A stretch of 64,000 nucleotides of DNA from Labyrinthula sp. Ha (Eukaryota; Sar; Bigyra; Labyrinthulida; Labyrinthulaceae). The translations under genes were made by a program, and so were the position numbers. Positions 12,152 through 25,370 of this stretch are shown piece by piece (within the stretch, counting starts at the first letter, position 1; each line of letters opens with the position of its first letter). Below the pieces are notes generated by a model, which ran no database searches, had not been told where the DNA came from, and saw nothing but the letters and a program-made list of their open reading frames with translations. The stretch is from the NCBI GenBank assembly GCA_015227615.1, contig JAALGZ010000015.1, positions 335,001 to 399,000 of the forward strand. Direction: 5' to 3'.

Positions 12152-15100
12152 TTATCTGAGGTACTTGCCGTGCGATCCTGTAGGTTTGGCAGCAAAATGG
12201 TTAGGCTGAGAAGGCACCATTTGTGGGCTGTGAGACGGCGGCCGTTGTATATGTGCTTGCTCTCTTTCCTGTTGCATCCTTTGAGTTTGCATTCTGATTC
12301 GTCTGTCCTGAGCCTGGGCTTGCATGTTTCTAAAGTGTTGTCGTAGCTTCGCACAATTCGGCACATTACACCTACTCGGTGACAGTCGACAATTTCTGGC
12401 ATGTACATGCAACAATGCCCAAACTCTTCTGCACACTTTACAATCCCCAGTTAGTTTCATTTTGCATTCGTTGCCGTGTCGCAACAATTGTTTCATTCTG
12501 CCACAATTTCTAAAGGTACACTGTCCTCTCGGAAGAGTACAATTTGCGGAATGTGATAGAAGATGCATATGCTCCACAAGCCCTCGGTGTTGCTGCTGAT
12601 AAACAGCATCGTGCCTTCCATATGGAGTGCCATAAGGATGCTGCTGAGGCATTCCATGAGCCATAGCTTTTCTCCCTCCACTTCCTGGAATTAAAGCAAG
12701 ATGGTGCTGGTGAGAGACGCTGTTGTGGCAATTCTCGCAAAGATCAAAGTCATCACATTCATTGCAAGTGTAGCGGGAACCGGTTGTGATATCCACTCTG
12801 CAGCCATTACAAGTATGTGTAAATGAGGGTAAATCTGGGTTATGCAGATGATAGAGAACCATCATGCTGCTATGCTTCGCCCTTCGGAGTTCATCAAATT
12901 GATACTTGTTCCCTTGGCAAAGAAAGAGAAACTGTTGCCGAGTATCAAAGAACTGACAGTCAACCACTGGATCTTCTTTCCACATCTTAGCAGTGTCTTT
13001 CTCTATGGCTGCTTTCCAAGGTACCAACATTTTTAAGCCACAAGGGACTTCATCCCAAGGCGATTTTTTTGAAGCAGTCCGCCCTGGTTCCAGAACAACA
13101 ATTGGCAGCTTGTTACTTTCTGGAGTTTCAACCTTTACCTCAGTAACCATCTCTGACTCCACGGGGGTAGCTTCCACAGTTTCTTCTTTCACTACGGGTT
13201 CTTCTTTAATCTTTGTCTCTGATAGAGACTCCGCAGGTTCCGTAGGCTTGGGTTCCTGTACCTGAGCAGAAGGTTTAGCTTCAGGATCACTCTTCCATGA
13301 TTCCTGCTTTATCACCGGTCGTTCCTCTCCAAAACCTGGTATATCATATTTGGGTACGTAATCCTCCTTTCGCTGTCCGAACTCCCTTTCATATTGTGTT
13401 TGGAAACAATCATTACACAGACAGTAGGGTGATGCGTATCTGTTTTTGGTATAATCCAGGCTCATTTTAGCAGGGTCATAGTCCTTCGGAAGCCAATAAA
13501 TATCATCAGGTTGATCTATGTTTTTCATACAAGTGGAACAGATATGATGCATATGAACAACAATAAAGTCATCTTTCATTTGTTGGATGACATCGGCTAT
13601 CTTTGCGGTTAATGCGTCCTGCTGAGGCACTTCGTTCGATTGAACTGGTGGTGGTGGTAGATACGGACTAAGTTCCTTCTCTGTATCACTGACAGATCCG
13701 CTAGCTTTTCTTGCACTGCCACCCCCCTTTTTCATTATCTTTGATTTGCTTTTCTTCTTGCTGCGTTTTAGCTTCGATTTGCTAGACTTAGACTTAGAAT
13801 TTGAGGATAGCTTGTTACTCCTGGAGTAACTTCTCTTTTTTCTAGGGGCTATTGACAATGGATCAATTTTCTCGTTTCTAAGTTGCTCTATAAACTGTTC
13901 ACTTACCCCTGGCCAGTAGTCACCCTCAAAATTCGGCACCAGCCCAACATTGGGGACGCGATGTAAGTAAGAATCATATAAATTATCTAAGCTGACTGTA
14001 ATACCACGTTTTCTAGACTCTTCTAGTAACTTGAAATACCAGTTTCGCAGCATTTCTGCCTTAGGCGTCCTTTGATCTTTGGGGTGGCAATACAGAATGT
14101 AATCGTCCCCTGCCAGTGGTGGACAAACCCAAATGAATGCTTTTGTAATCCCTCTTCGCTTTTCATATTCCATCGTAGCCACAATCATTTCATGATAAAC
14201 CGCTGTTCGCACAAAACCAGGAGTAAAATAGTAAACTGAATCCAAATATGCAATGTAAAGGCTTCTTGCGTTTGGTTCTGGGCAGTCAGAGCCATAAACT
14301 TGAGTATACATACCCAAAATAAGGCAATCTACACCATCACGCTTCTCGAATAGTAAAACGCATTTCACTCTATGCGGGAAAGAAGTAGGATACTTGTCTT
14401 TATACAAGGCAGCAAGTCCAGCTCTAGGGAATAGCTCTGCATCCTTACAACTTACAACCCTAATGTTAATTTCTCCACAGTCTGGAATTTGGCTCAATGG
14501 CAAACGCTCCTTGTGAGCTTTATCCCTTCTTTCCTTCAATATTCTCTTTAGTACTTGAGCCTGTAGGTATTTCGAATACTGGGATTCAGGTAGAGATTTT
14601 GCGGATATTTTGGATTTGGGTGGCTCATGAGGTGTCTTGATTCTTTCAACATGTTTCAAGACACACATGGGACAGAAATAAGGGTCATTCTTTGCGCTTT
14701 GATCATTTCTTCTTCCATTGAATAGAGCACAGACTTGGTGAAACCATCTCTTACACTGACTACATTCAACCCAACTTTCCTCCTGTACCTCATCATTCTT
14801 CTTTTTCGCTAACTGATCTTTCTGAACTGTCGATCCATCTTCTAGCAGAACGCTTTGCTTCAAGTAACTATTGAAGCAACTTAGGCAGTAGAACTGTTTG
14901 TTATCAGGGGTTGAATAGAAATAGGCAGCCCTACGTATCTTCTGATTACACTTACCATTGCAGTAGTATACTGGCGGTTCAAATATATATTTACAACCTC
15001 CACAAAGCTTACATGCATTCTCATTGCGTCTATTCCGTGCTTCCTCTTCACGCAATTCGTTTTGCATAGTGTAATATTCCTTTTCAAATAAATAACCATA

Positions 15101-17823
15101 TTTTCGAGCAATGCCATGAACATCACTACTCTCAGGATTATATATCATTGCGTTATTATACACCAATCTCACATCTTTTGCAAAAGACCGTAAATCCCGA
15201 TATTGGTTACCATCTAGCCGTTTCTTAATAGTTCCCATATCCATCGGTCTCTTTATCACATCGAAATAATCAGGAATATCTAGCTGTTCTGGGTCAACCG
15301 GTTTCGCAAATATCCAACTATTATCCTGATCTTCTAACTTTTTCCAAATAATAAGAGCTTTTTGTCTAACTTCTGAAGTTTTCATCGAGAGACTGTGCAT
15401 ATGAAGTGATTTAACGTGCTGCTCAATTTCCTCAATAGTAAAACTGTAAACTAAACTACTTTGACTGCCTTGAGCAGCAATAATCGTTAAAGGGTTATGC
15501 GCTGCGCTTGATTTCCGAACAAGAGTTCCAGATTCAGTAGTTTGCTGTGTTGGTACAGCGCCGTCTGGGCCCCTGCTTTTTTTTGCAGGCGGAAGTGAAG
15601 CAGGTCTCGCCGTATTAACCCCGGAAGGTCCAGCAGGTGGTGGGGCAGCCGGTTGAGGTTGAGTACGAGGTGGTGGCTGCGCACCTTGAGCTTTAGACTT
15701 GAGCCGGTTAATGCGTTCCTCTAACTCTCGCTGCTCCTGCTGTTTTCTTCTTTGTTCCTCCTCGGCCTCTCGCCGCTTTCTTTCCAATTCTTGCAGTTCT
15801 CTCTCAACGTCATTTTGCGGTTCTGCTGTTGCTGGAGAAGGAACTTGTGGCGGCGCTTGGTATGGCATAGCCCCAGGGGTTGGCGGTGCTAGCATACTTC
15901 CAGGGGGTTGGGCACGTGGGATAGTATTCGAAACTGTATTTTGCGTCGGAGGCATATTGGGTTCTACAGAAGGAACTGGGGGGGCTGGGTAAGGAGAGCT
16001 AGTGTTGCGTACGGGTACCGAAGGTGGACGATTAGTATTATTTCCAAACGCTGGGGAGGTGGTTGGTGGCATGGAGGGATAGGAGTTTACTGAACTAAAC
16101 CCTGGTCGACCGTACTGACCCCCTATACCCCTTGGGTCTTGTGGAGAAGCACCAGGAGGAGGAGCCCCAGTTTGGGATCCTGAGTAGCTGGCCAACCTTC
16201 TATGCATCCCAGTCGAGGGTGGTCGCTGATACGCAGCTCCACCACCCAAACCTGGTGTATGACCTTGCTGCGTTGACATGGTGCCCATGGAAGGAACTTG
16301 ACGGAGCATGGCACCCTCCCCACGTGGAGTTCCGGGCCCAGGAGGTTGATTTCTTCCATGCGCAAGCTTCAATCGATTATGCTTTTCAATAGCCTCTCGT
16401 ACAGGTCCACAAACAGCGCAAGTTTTCTCTTGACATCTGTGATAATGTGATAATACATACCTTGAGCTAACACAGTGCGGGGTGTCACATTGCTGATCCC
16501 TACAACTTGCAATATGTAGCCATAGTTTCTTGTATTGTGCACAATAGGGTGTGGCACTACAAGATCCCTCATTGTAAGGACACCTACTTGCATGCCTAAG
16601 TAGTAGAAGTCTTTGTTGCTGCTGCCTAAGGACAGCTTGTCGTTGTTGTGCTTGTTGCCTTTGCTGGGATCCAATCATTTCTGTGGGCCTACTTTGAGAA
16701 AGTGGTTGCGACGGGGGTCTTCTTTGCCCTTGAGATTGTCCAAGCGAACTTGCAGGGCGTGATCCTGGTGCGTTTGGAAAGGGCATCTGCCCATGGCCAT
16801 GGGATGGTGGAATTGAGCCTCTCATATTATGTGGAGAGCTCATACCCGACGGTGGGTTACCAGAGTGTTGCATCCTATGCATTCTCGTGGGTGTACCTCT
16901 CATTGGATCTCTAGAACCTGGTCTAGGTGGTAGTTGATTCATGGCCGGGTTCGAATTTGGAGGATTTTGAGTAGATGGATGCATAGGAGTCAAATGATTT
17001 GCACTAACAGGTCTTCCTGCACCCATTGGGTCGTGCATTTGAGAGCCAGGTTGTGGAGAATGCCTACTTCCGGGTTGGGGTCCACCTGGTCCAGACATAC
17101 TGTGCCCTGGTATGCTTTGACGACCACTGTTCTTCTTAGCCGTCTGTCTATCGTGGGTAATTTCCATCGCAATCCTTTGTAACCTATGGGTGAGCGTAGA
17201 GGTGTCTTGGTATGCCCCTTGTGTTCTTGAATACATGTACAGCTTATCCTCTAGTTTCTTTGCCATCTCCGGCAACTTGTTGATCCAATCTTGTCTTGCA
17301 TCTGGTTTCCTTTGCTTCAACAAGCTAATAATACGAGCGATCATATCTTGTCTAATAGAAGCATCCCTTGCTGGATTCTGCCATGTATACGCCATCGGCC
17401 GTTGTTGTGTCATTGGCGGCTGCGGAGCCATACCATGCCCCATTGGAGGTGGTCCTGTAGGAGAACTTTGCGGCGGGTATCCATGCTGTGGCATGCCTAC
17501 AAAATTAAATATAAGAAAAGGTCTTCAGAGGAGAAGTGAAGATATTTACCTGGATTCCTCATATTTCTAGGTTGGCTAACCTGGCGCATCGGCATCATTG
17601 AAGGAGGTCCATGAGACATCATATGAGGTTGAGTTTGCTGCGGATAGCCACCATAAGGATTATTGCTTCTTTGATTTGGGCCTCGGCTAAATATGTGACT
17701 CTGGAAGTGAAAATACTTGTCATGTGGAGGCGGCATCATATTTCCCCAGTTCCCACCACCATTGAGAGAAGGAGGAGGTCCAGTATTTGGGTAGCGATTA
17801 CCGTTTGGAGGATTATTTGGCAT
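12152..17823 (-). CDS. CBP/p300-type histone acetyltransferase
   Basis: Nuclear co-activator that acetylates histones and transcription factors using acetyl-CoA. Exons are 17823-17550 and 17496-12152, with a 53-nt intron (the longest found here); product 1872 aa. Domains in order: P/G/N-rich N-terminus; KIX at about 128-205 (TWQNPARDASIRQDMIARII, LEDKLY); TAZ1 at about 392-468 (Cys/His zinc finger); P/Q-rich linker; charged helix; bromodomain at about 800-905 (DYFDVIKRPMDMGTI, YNNAMIYN); PHD/RING-like Cys cluster at about 928-1044; HAT domain at about 1098-1300 with YGSDCPEPN, YLDSVYYF, LRTAVYHE-like RTAVYHEMI, WVCPP..GDDYILYCHP and FEGDYWPG; Lys/Ser-rich tract; ZZ finger at about 1652-1694 (CNGCRVDI, CNECDDFDLCENC); TAZ2 at about 1734-1818. 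This is the complete animal-like CBP/p300 layout; plant HACs lack the bromodomain and KIX. Nothing essential appears missing. Confidence 0.95.
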
Positions 17824-20636
17824 TTGAAGAAGACCGTCTTGTTAGTTGATTTGATTCTTGAGTTTCCTTCTGGAATGTTGCAGAAATATTTAAATTTCTA
17901 GGATTTCTCCGAGTGAGCCAAATTGGGCATATTACAGCACCATTAATATTTATCCATACGGTTTATTAATATCCACATACTCGGAGCATAGGTACAGATA
18001 CTCTTTACGTGATTCTATATGTCTGGTTTCCGCACCTATAAATTAATCTATAAAGTATTTCATCTTGGTTGAGTTATATGGAAGCGGGTCTTGACAAACA
18101 AGACACAACCCATTAGCGACGCATGGGTTGTAGATTATCATTAAAGTGCGAGAGAAACTGTTGCTATGGACATGAAAGATCATTGAAAATTTGAATTGGA
18201 ATCCAATTCTTTCCTTTTTATCTAACGTATCTATATTTGAATTCAAGCGAAGTTTTTTGTAATATATCTGTCTCTATCTCTTCAAATCTATCTATGTGGG
18301 TTTGAGATATCATAAGTAATTGCATTTCCCACCACAATATCATGCAAATAAAATCCCATGCAATTAAGTTAAACTGCATTAATAAGCATAAACAAGATTT
18401 ATCGATATTTTCTTTTCATTAGAAACTCGTTGAAAAACAGAACCGTAAGAAAAGTGTCGGTAACCTTTAACTCTGGAAGTGAAACACTTACCACATAACG
18501 TAGAGCTGATGAAGGTTAGCAAGCATATAATGAAAATTAAACCCCTTCTCAAGTAGATGTTCCTTTTTGATATTACAGTAAATTAATGAGATAAAGCTTG
18601 GCAAGAGGCAACTCTTCATTAGCAGAGGTCTTAGAGATGTACCTGTCTGTTTGCAGACTTTTCATAACGTAAAGTGAAACCCGATTGATTAGATAATGCT
18701 TTTTGATAGTCTATAAAAACGCCCCTTAGCGGATCAAGCACTGGAATAAGTTAAATGGCTTCTTTGGACTATATATATTGCTGGCCATTATGTTCGTCGC
18801 TATATGCACTACTTCTTCCAATAGCTTTCTTCTCTCTTCTTCTTGGTCACCTGGTGGCTAACTTAAATTTCTCATTTTGATTATTGATGTTATTCTCTAA
18901 AAATTAAACATCTAAAATACAGTCTTGAAACAAGCTTTCACCTTTGAGCCTAAAGGCACTTCATTTGCCAATCTAGCCAATAGCAGATCAGAATTAATTT
19001 GCGCAGAACCACGGAAATGGTTAGACGGATACCAGGTTCCCTTTTTCTTAATGAGCATGTACAACAGCAACTCAGGTAAAAAGCATTTTACCTCCTGATA
19101 AGATGTGTTGTTCAATGATATTTAATTGAAGTATGTCCTTTTTTTACATCAACTTGGACACCCTTAGTCATACACAATTTTTTTGGTTGTTGCAAAACTA
19201 ATAACTACCAGCTGTTTCTCCATAATAATAGTTACGATATAAGTAAAAGCAAATATACATATCTTCCGGCCTGCCTACAAATATTTTTATAGTTAATAGG
19301 TTAATATTGAGAAATTTGTTTCTCATGCATAGCTCAATTAACCTTCAGAGAAAAAAGGTTGTATTTGTGTTCCTCAATGCGCGGTTCTCCATTGAATAAC
19401 ATTTGGGAATCATATTAGTAACCTCAAATCAATTATTATTTTGGATTACTGCAACCTGGTACAAATAGAAACTACTAGCTATAGAGTTTTCCCCTGTTTT
19501 CGTTAGTTTTGCTAGCGAATTTGATACATTGGAATTGAGATCCATATCAACACTAGACTTAATCCGATAAAATCACACCTCCAACTTAGTCAAGTTATGA
19601 AATTCCTTCACATGCGTTATTGAGCTAAGCACTTTGCCAGAATTACCACTACTATGTACAGTGTAAATTTCTTTCAATCAACTAGACAAGATTATCATAT
19701 CGGTTTTTTGTTTATTACCTTCTTTATATTAAGTTCGCTCAAATTTGGAATAAATAAAGTAAACAAAAATTTTTGTTTGGTGGTTACCGAAAATGTTAAT
19801 AAAAAAGTTCGACCTCTTCGTTCTTTCCTTGAACGGCGCCTTTTATTCTTTCGATGATATATTCAGAGCTTCTAAGTATAGATATTTTTTCGTAATTTTG
19901 ATTTTACACAAATATTTTTCGCCTTATAATAGCAGTCACACATTTCTGATGCTTTTACAAAGTAATGCAAAAACTGGGGCTAGCCTTGTATCACAGCAAT
20001 TATTAAAAAATATGTTTAACCCAACTCATATAGCATCTACGGACAACTAGAACACTGGAAGTTTTTCCCATAGTATAACCAGGTTTAAAAGGACATTTCG
20101 ATGTGTTATGACAAGCTTCGATTATATTTTTTTGAATATTGTTATAGTATCCGAACAATATTTTACTGGCTGGGTAAGAAATTGATTGAAAATGACGGGT
20201 AATACGTCTCAATCTTCATTGACTGATAAGGATTGTCTAGCAAGGCCATTGAATCTCTCGGATCATGCGTGCTAACTGTATAAAGATTGGTCGAGATTCT
20301 CTAAAAGTAATTTTATTCCCACACTTGGTAAGCTCTGAGAGCTGTAGACTTTATGGGATATGGGTATTTTTGGGAATTGCTTAACCTGTGAAAATGAGTA
20401 AATCTTCTTTCAAGGTATGATAAACCTTTGATATAATCTATTGGCTGGTGCTGATAGGAAACACCTTAGTATTGGAAAGCGTTGCTGCCAAACTAGGTGT
20501 CTCGTACCTATTATGTGGAATCACTTACAATATAGTACGCTTGAACCCAATACTTTCTTGACGCTAACAAGAACAAACTTCCTTTTATCTTATTACCTCA
20601 GTTGTATCATATGAAAATATTACCACGCGCGACGAT

Positions 20637-20993
20637 TCAATTCATTGAAGTAGTGTAGGAATATTTAGAGTTGTGGATAAATTTAGTATGGTGATTCAGT
20701 TTGACCGAAAAGAATGTAGTTGGGCTATGAAAGGCAGCTGAAATATTTGAAATGAATTCTATTAAAATAAAAAACTTTGTATTCTGTACCTTAGGAGTTA
20801 TTATTAAACTATAACTCAGAACATCCTGCACAAGTATAGTTCTAAATATAGGTAGTACATCTAAAAGATTATGAAATATTCTGGGATAAATTTGTCTCAC
20901 ATAAACAGCTAATGAAAACCTTTTGCTACGTTGGTATAAACGGTACATTATTTTGGTAATAAAAATAAAGCTTACGCAAGACCTGGATCTTTC
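20637..20993 (-). mobile_element. Coding-like remnant, family unassigned
   Basis: About 115 codons read without interruption on the minus strand, with a basic, aromatic-rich protein-like composition (for example RSKRFSLAVYVRQIYPRIFH), inside the gene-free stretch. No known domain is recognised and the flanks are not open. It may be a fragment of an old mobile element; a chance ORF cannot be excluded. Confidence 0.25.
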
Positions 20994-21675
20994 AATTTTT
21001 TCAGCAAATTATAACATGGCTACTTTATGGAAAATTTTATCCTAAGCGTTTGGATCATTCTATGCTACAAGAATCAGGGGCATAGATCTCGAATTCTTAG
21101 TATAATATAACTCTTCCAAATAATTTATAGATGTATAATAACGTGAATTTAATCTTGAAGCATTAAATTGACGCTCAATATTCAAAAACTTTATTGCCGA
21201 ATAAAATCAACTTAAAAGAAATATCCGTAGAGTATGACCATTGGGAAAATACTACAAAAATAATCGCATCATTGTCCAAGATGGTACACATAAAATCGTA
21301 TTCTTTACTAGGAAAGTATATTAGAAAACATGCAACTTCTTCTCACTCTTAAATAAAATAACATCAAGAATGATGCTTTTATTATCAGAGGAGTATTGTG
21401 ATGTCATATGGTAACCTGTAAGTTCCACCGATAGCTTATCAGGGGAATCTGAAAAAAATCCATCTTCCTGGTTTATCGAAGAAGAAAAGATAGAGAATAC
21501 TTACTAAAATATTGTAACAACAGTCTTTCAGGTGTAAAAGAAGCTCCATATAGCAGATTTTTCTCTTCGTACCCCCATATACCCGCTGTTCTTGCTAACT
21601 ATGAATGAAAATTCAAATATGAAGGTATTTATGTTACAATAGTATAATGGCTGTGTGTATATTCAATAGCTGATT

Positions 21676-22955
21676 AAGGGGGGGGGGTTAAAATGTAAAG
21701 TCTCTAAGATTTATGGTACAGATAAAAGTTCAAAGAAGTGAAACATAAACATATGACTCTAGACCCCATTATCTTTTGTCGCAACGAATAGGTATAAATA
21801 TTCATGAGAAGAAAAAAATTGCTATCAGAGTATTATATTTGAATAAACACATTAACCTATGCTCATCTGAACTTCAAAAAGGCTGATTTAGGATCCAATC
21901 GGCGAAAAAATAACGTGAAATGTATCAGCAGGTATATGGAGAATACCCACATAACAGTGCTACAAGAATAGAAGGTTAACAACTCCCATAAAAACTAATT
22001 GAAATCAGTGAAGGTCTAGACTCGTTAATTTTTTCATTCCCCTTACCTATTTCCTAATTTATGGGTAAAATTGAACTGTCAATATTAAGAAAACAGTACT
22101 AGTTAACGAAAACATATTCTTTCCTTAATTAAAACCACTCCCTCGCTCCGCCAGGAAAAGCAACTGCCAGAAGCTACATTAATTTTTCAATATAATTAAA
22201 CAATTTGTTTGGTACGACTGAAATAGTGTTCTGGGAATGTATTTATTATGCGTTAGTACTGAAACGACGGTAAAAGTTCTTAATTGCGTGATTAGTATAT
22301 ACATAAAAGAAGCGTGAAATAATGAGTTTTTTTTCGAGAAATTTTGACTTCATATTATAATTATCAGTTAGAGCCTGTCCCGAGAAAAAAGCAAAACCAC
22401 AACAAGCAGAGACATCATGTTTTCTCATTAATATTAGCTAAGTTAGATGTTGACTTCATGTTGCTACATTAATACACATCTCAGGATTCAAATATACTGT
22501 TAAGTCTTTTTCATCTTTTAAATCATCCAGAAATACTTTATAATTGCCTAAAAGCCCTGTAGAATAATTTGATCAATTATAATATTTCTCTTACTTGAAG
22601 AAAAAACTAACGAAAAAATATTAATGTTGATCATTTAGCAGTTTACCTGTTCACTAATCTAAAGAGAGAAGCGTGAATTTTTGCAAATATAAGAATATTT
22701 TACCTGTAAAATACGAGTTTATCGGAGAATGCTTCCTGACAAATTTTTGAAATACATGTTTCTAACGAGTTAAAGAGTCCAATATATGAAAAAAACACCT
22801 GGGATAATGGCTATTGAAGTAAAAGAAAACAGATTCCTTGTTTTTGTTGAACAACTTCAGGATCTTATAGAACATAATTTAAACTAAAAAATCAGGAGTG
22901 TTAATTCTCAGAGCTTCATAATAACAACTATAGCACATTTTAACCCCCCCCCCTT
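21676..22955. mobile_element. 1.28-kb interval bounded by 21-bp perfect inverted repeats (possible non-autonomous DNA element)
   Basis: The left end (21676-21696) reads AA, ten G, then TTAAAATGT. The right end (22935-22955) is its exact reverse complement: ACATTTTAA, ten C, TT. Outside these 21 bp similarity stops abruptly on both sides. The interior is AT-rich and has no ORF of note. The pattern is that of terminal inverted repeats of a non-autonomous transposon. No clear target-site duplication is visible (left flank GATT, right flank CAAC), so a pair of regulatory or structural G-tract sites is an alternative. Confidence 0.45.
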
Positions 22956-25089
22956 CAACAGACAATCGCTGTTCATATTTGATATGGTCCTAGGATTTGG
23001 AGAAGGACATCCAAAATACCAAACCATCGTTCATACCAAAGCTCAATAACAGAAAATAATTTCCCGATTGATATTATAGTTACTCATAAAATAAGAACTT
23101 TAAGAACAGCCCAGTTGAAAACAACGAGAAAATTTCAAACAATATTACAAATTCAGGTAAGATATTATTAAAGACCAAAATTTTTTGAAATACACCAAAC
23201 ATTGCAACAATAATAACCAAAATTTAGACTATGTATGGATAATCTTAAATACTTTTTAATTCAAATGAAGAAAAGTAAGAGAACATGATAAAATTTGATT
23301 CTCAATATCAGAGAAAAAAATAAAACGTTTTCTTCTTTAGAGTAACCCTCTCTTATTAATTTTGATATTTGCAAATAAATAAACTTCAAGAGCTTCAAGA
23401 ACTCTGTTTGACAAGTTATCATCATCCTGAGCAGCTTTTATGAAACTTATCTAACTTCTATGCAACTGCTCAATATAGAGCAAAATAAGGTATAAAACAA
23501 AATGAATTGTCTAAGGATTTGTTTCTATACAAAGAAAGACTAAAACCATAACAAAAACTATCAATTTATTTTTTTCGAGATAATCACGACTGCTTCTACA
23601 TTCAGGCAGATACTATTGTTTTTTGGTAAATACTATAGCTTTCAAAAGGTAATAAAGATAATATGACCAATATTCGAGATGAAATGCAGGTTACAAACTA
23701 TATAGCCCAACGAGAGAACAACAAAATGGGTGGTAATAAGAAATCGTGGATATTTCTAAGGCACATAGGTAGTATAGAAGCTGTTGTATTTTTAGGTAGT
23801 CATTAATATGCGGTAGTACTTTTAAACAAACTAAAGAACTTAATTTGCGAGGGTACACTATTTTCAAATAAAGTAAGACCAGCGGTACCATTTATAAAAT
23901 GCTAGAAAATACTTGACACCGATAGGATAAGTAGCAATATGTTGAAAAATCAGACATATCAAAATCATGTCTTCTCTTAAACTCTTGAACTATTGAATAA
24001 CTTAGAATTATAGATTTTTCTCAGCCAATATAATTATACTAGATAATTAAGGTATTAATAGTAACCCTATGAGCCACAGTCTAATATTTCCTATCAGGAT
24101 CTGGTATATTCTTTTGACAAGCAAAATAACTTAACTTTTATAACTTCTAGTTCAAGAAAAAAATATATTTACTCTTTTGTAGTCTTACTGAACAAACAAG
24201 AAGATACAGGAAAACGCAGCTTCTATTAAAATTTTCAAAAAAAAGTACCGAAAGTAAGAAAATGTTGCCCTATCAATTCATCAATTTTCAACAATCTCAA
24301 CTATATGATTCCAATAGATCAGTTGATTGGACTTGGAATTTGTTAAATCTACAATCAAATTTACATTGCTCTACAGCTACGTGAACACAAACAGGTAAAA
24401 AAACAAATTTAAAAGTGGTAGGAGAATTTCCGCTAATTGAACAGTGATGATAGTAGATATACTAGTGCCAGTTCTTTTCATCGTACTTTTGAATTTTATT
24501 CTTAGGGGATTGGGGAGTTATTATATAAACAATGGAAGCTATAGTTGGATTTTATAGCATATTTGTCTTTGTGGAATGTAGCAGCTTTATGCGTGGAGAA
24601 TCCGGCGTTAGCGAGATATTTACGAAAACTACAAAAGAACTATCTAGGAAGTTTTTAGCAGAGATAAAGTCTAGTAATCAAAAATTATACAGAGTTCTAA
24701 GTCAAAAGAGCCCAGCCGAAATTTTTTCTAATATCCAAGTAAATCGGATATTAAATGACTCATACTGCTAACATTACAAACTAGGAACTGGAACTATCCG
24801 TTGCTACTATAGGTGTCCATCATAGCGTTTTTTACTTTTAATCACAAAGGTGAAACTATTTTAGAACTCAAATACAAAAAAACTAAGTAACGGATGAATA
24901 TATTTGTAACATGCTTCCTACCATACCTATAGATACAAATGATGTGTAGATATATTTGGAGAAATTTTCTTCCCTTATATCACCATAAGGATCACAGCTG
25001 ATGTTGCAGTTTAGAGAAACTCAAGCTGTAGAATACACCAAGTAACAAGTGTATTGAGAAAAATATTTACAATACTCAAATTTAATTGC

Positions 25090-25370
25090 ATAAATAAATG
25101 GCAAAAACCAGATCTGCTAAAGATGAGAGCTCTAGCAAAATAGAGCTATGGATCAGAATTCTGGAAATGTTAAAGGATTTCCATTATCGTCGCACTGAAG
25201 TATCTTTCTCAAAGAATATAACTCTATATTTCTCCATGCTTCATTGTCGTTTACAAATTCATCTGGGAAAAGAGCCAAGAGCTCATATCTATAGACATAT
25301 GCTTTCTTTATCTTTTAGAAAACGAAGAGAGTCATGATTATGACACTGCAAAATGGCAGCAGACCGGTAA
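25090..25370 (-). mobile_element. Decayed coding remnant, family unassigned
   Basis: On the minus strand a protein-like stretch can be read (for example YELLALFPDEFVNDNEAW and LRKILQCDDNGNPLTFPEF), more ordered than expected by chance. It is broken at several places on both sides. The plus strand also has an open frame of 79 codons here, which I regard as less likely. No domain is recognised; an old mobile element is the likeliest source. Confidence 0.3.

Noticed and set aside
12324-17901. Several plus-strand ORFs of 80-126 codons opposite CBP/p300
   Set aside because: They are shadows of the well-supported CBP coding sequence on the other strand and show no domains.
24532-24771. 79-aa ORF with a hydrophobic start just after TATATAAA
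   Set aside because: No recognisable domain, a weak hydrophobic segment, and it lies in a region where chance ORFs of this size are frequent.
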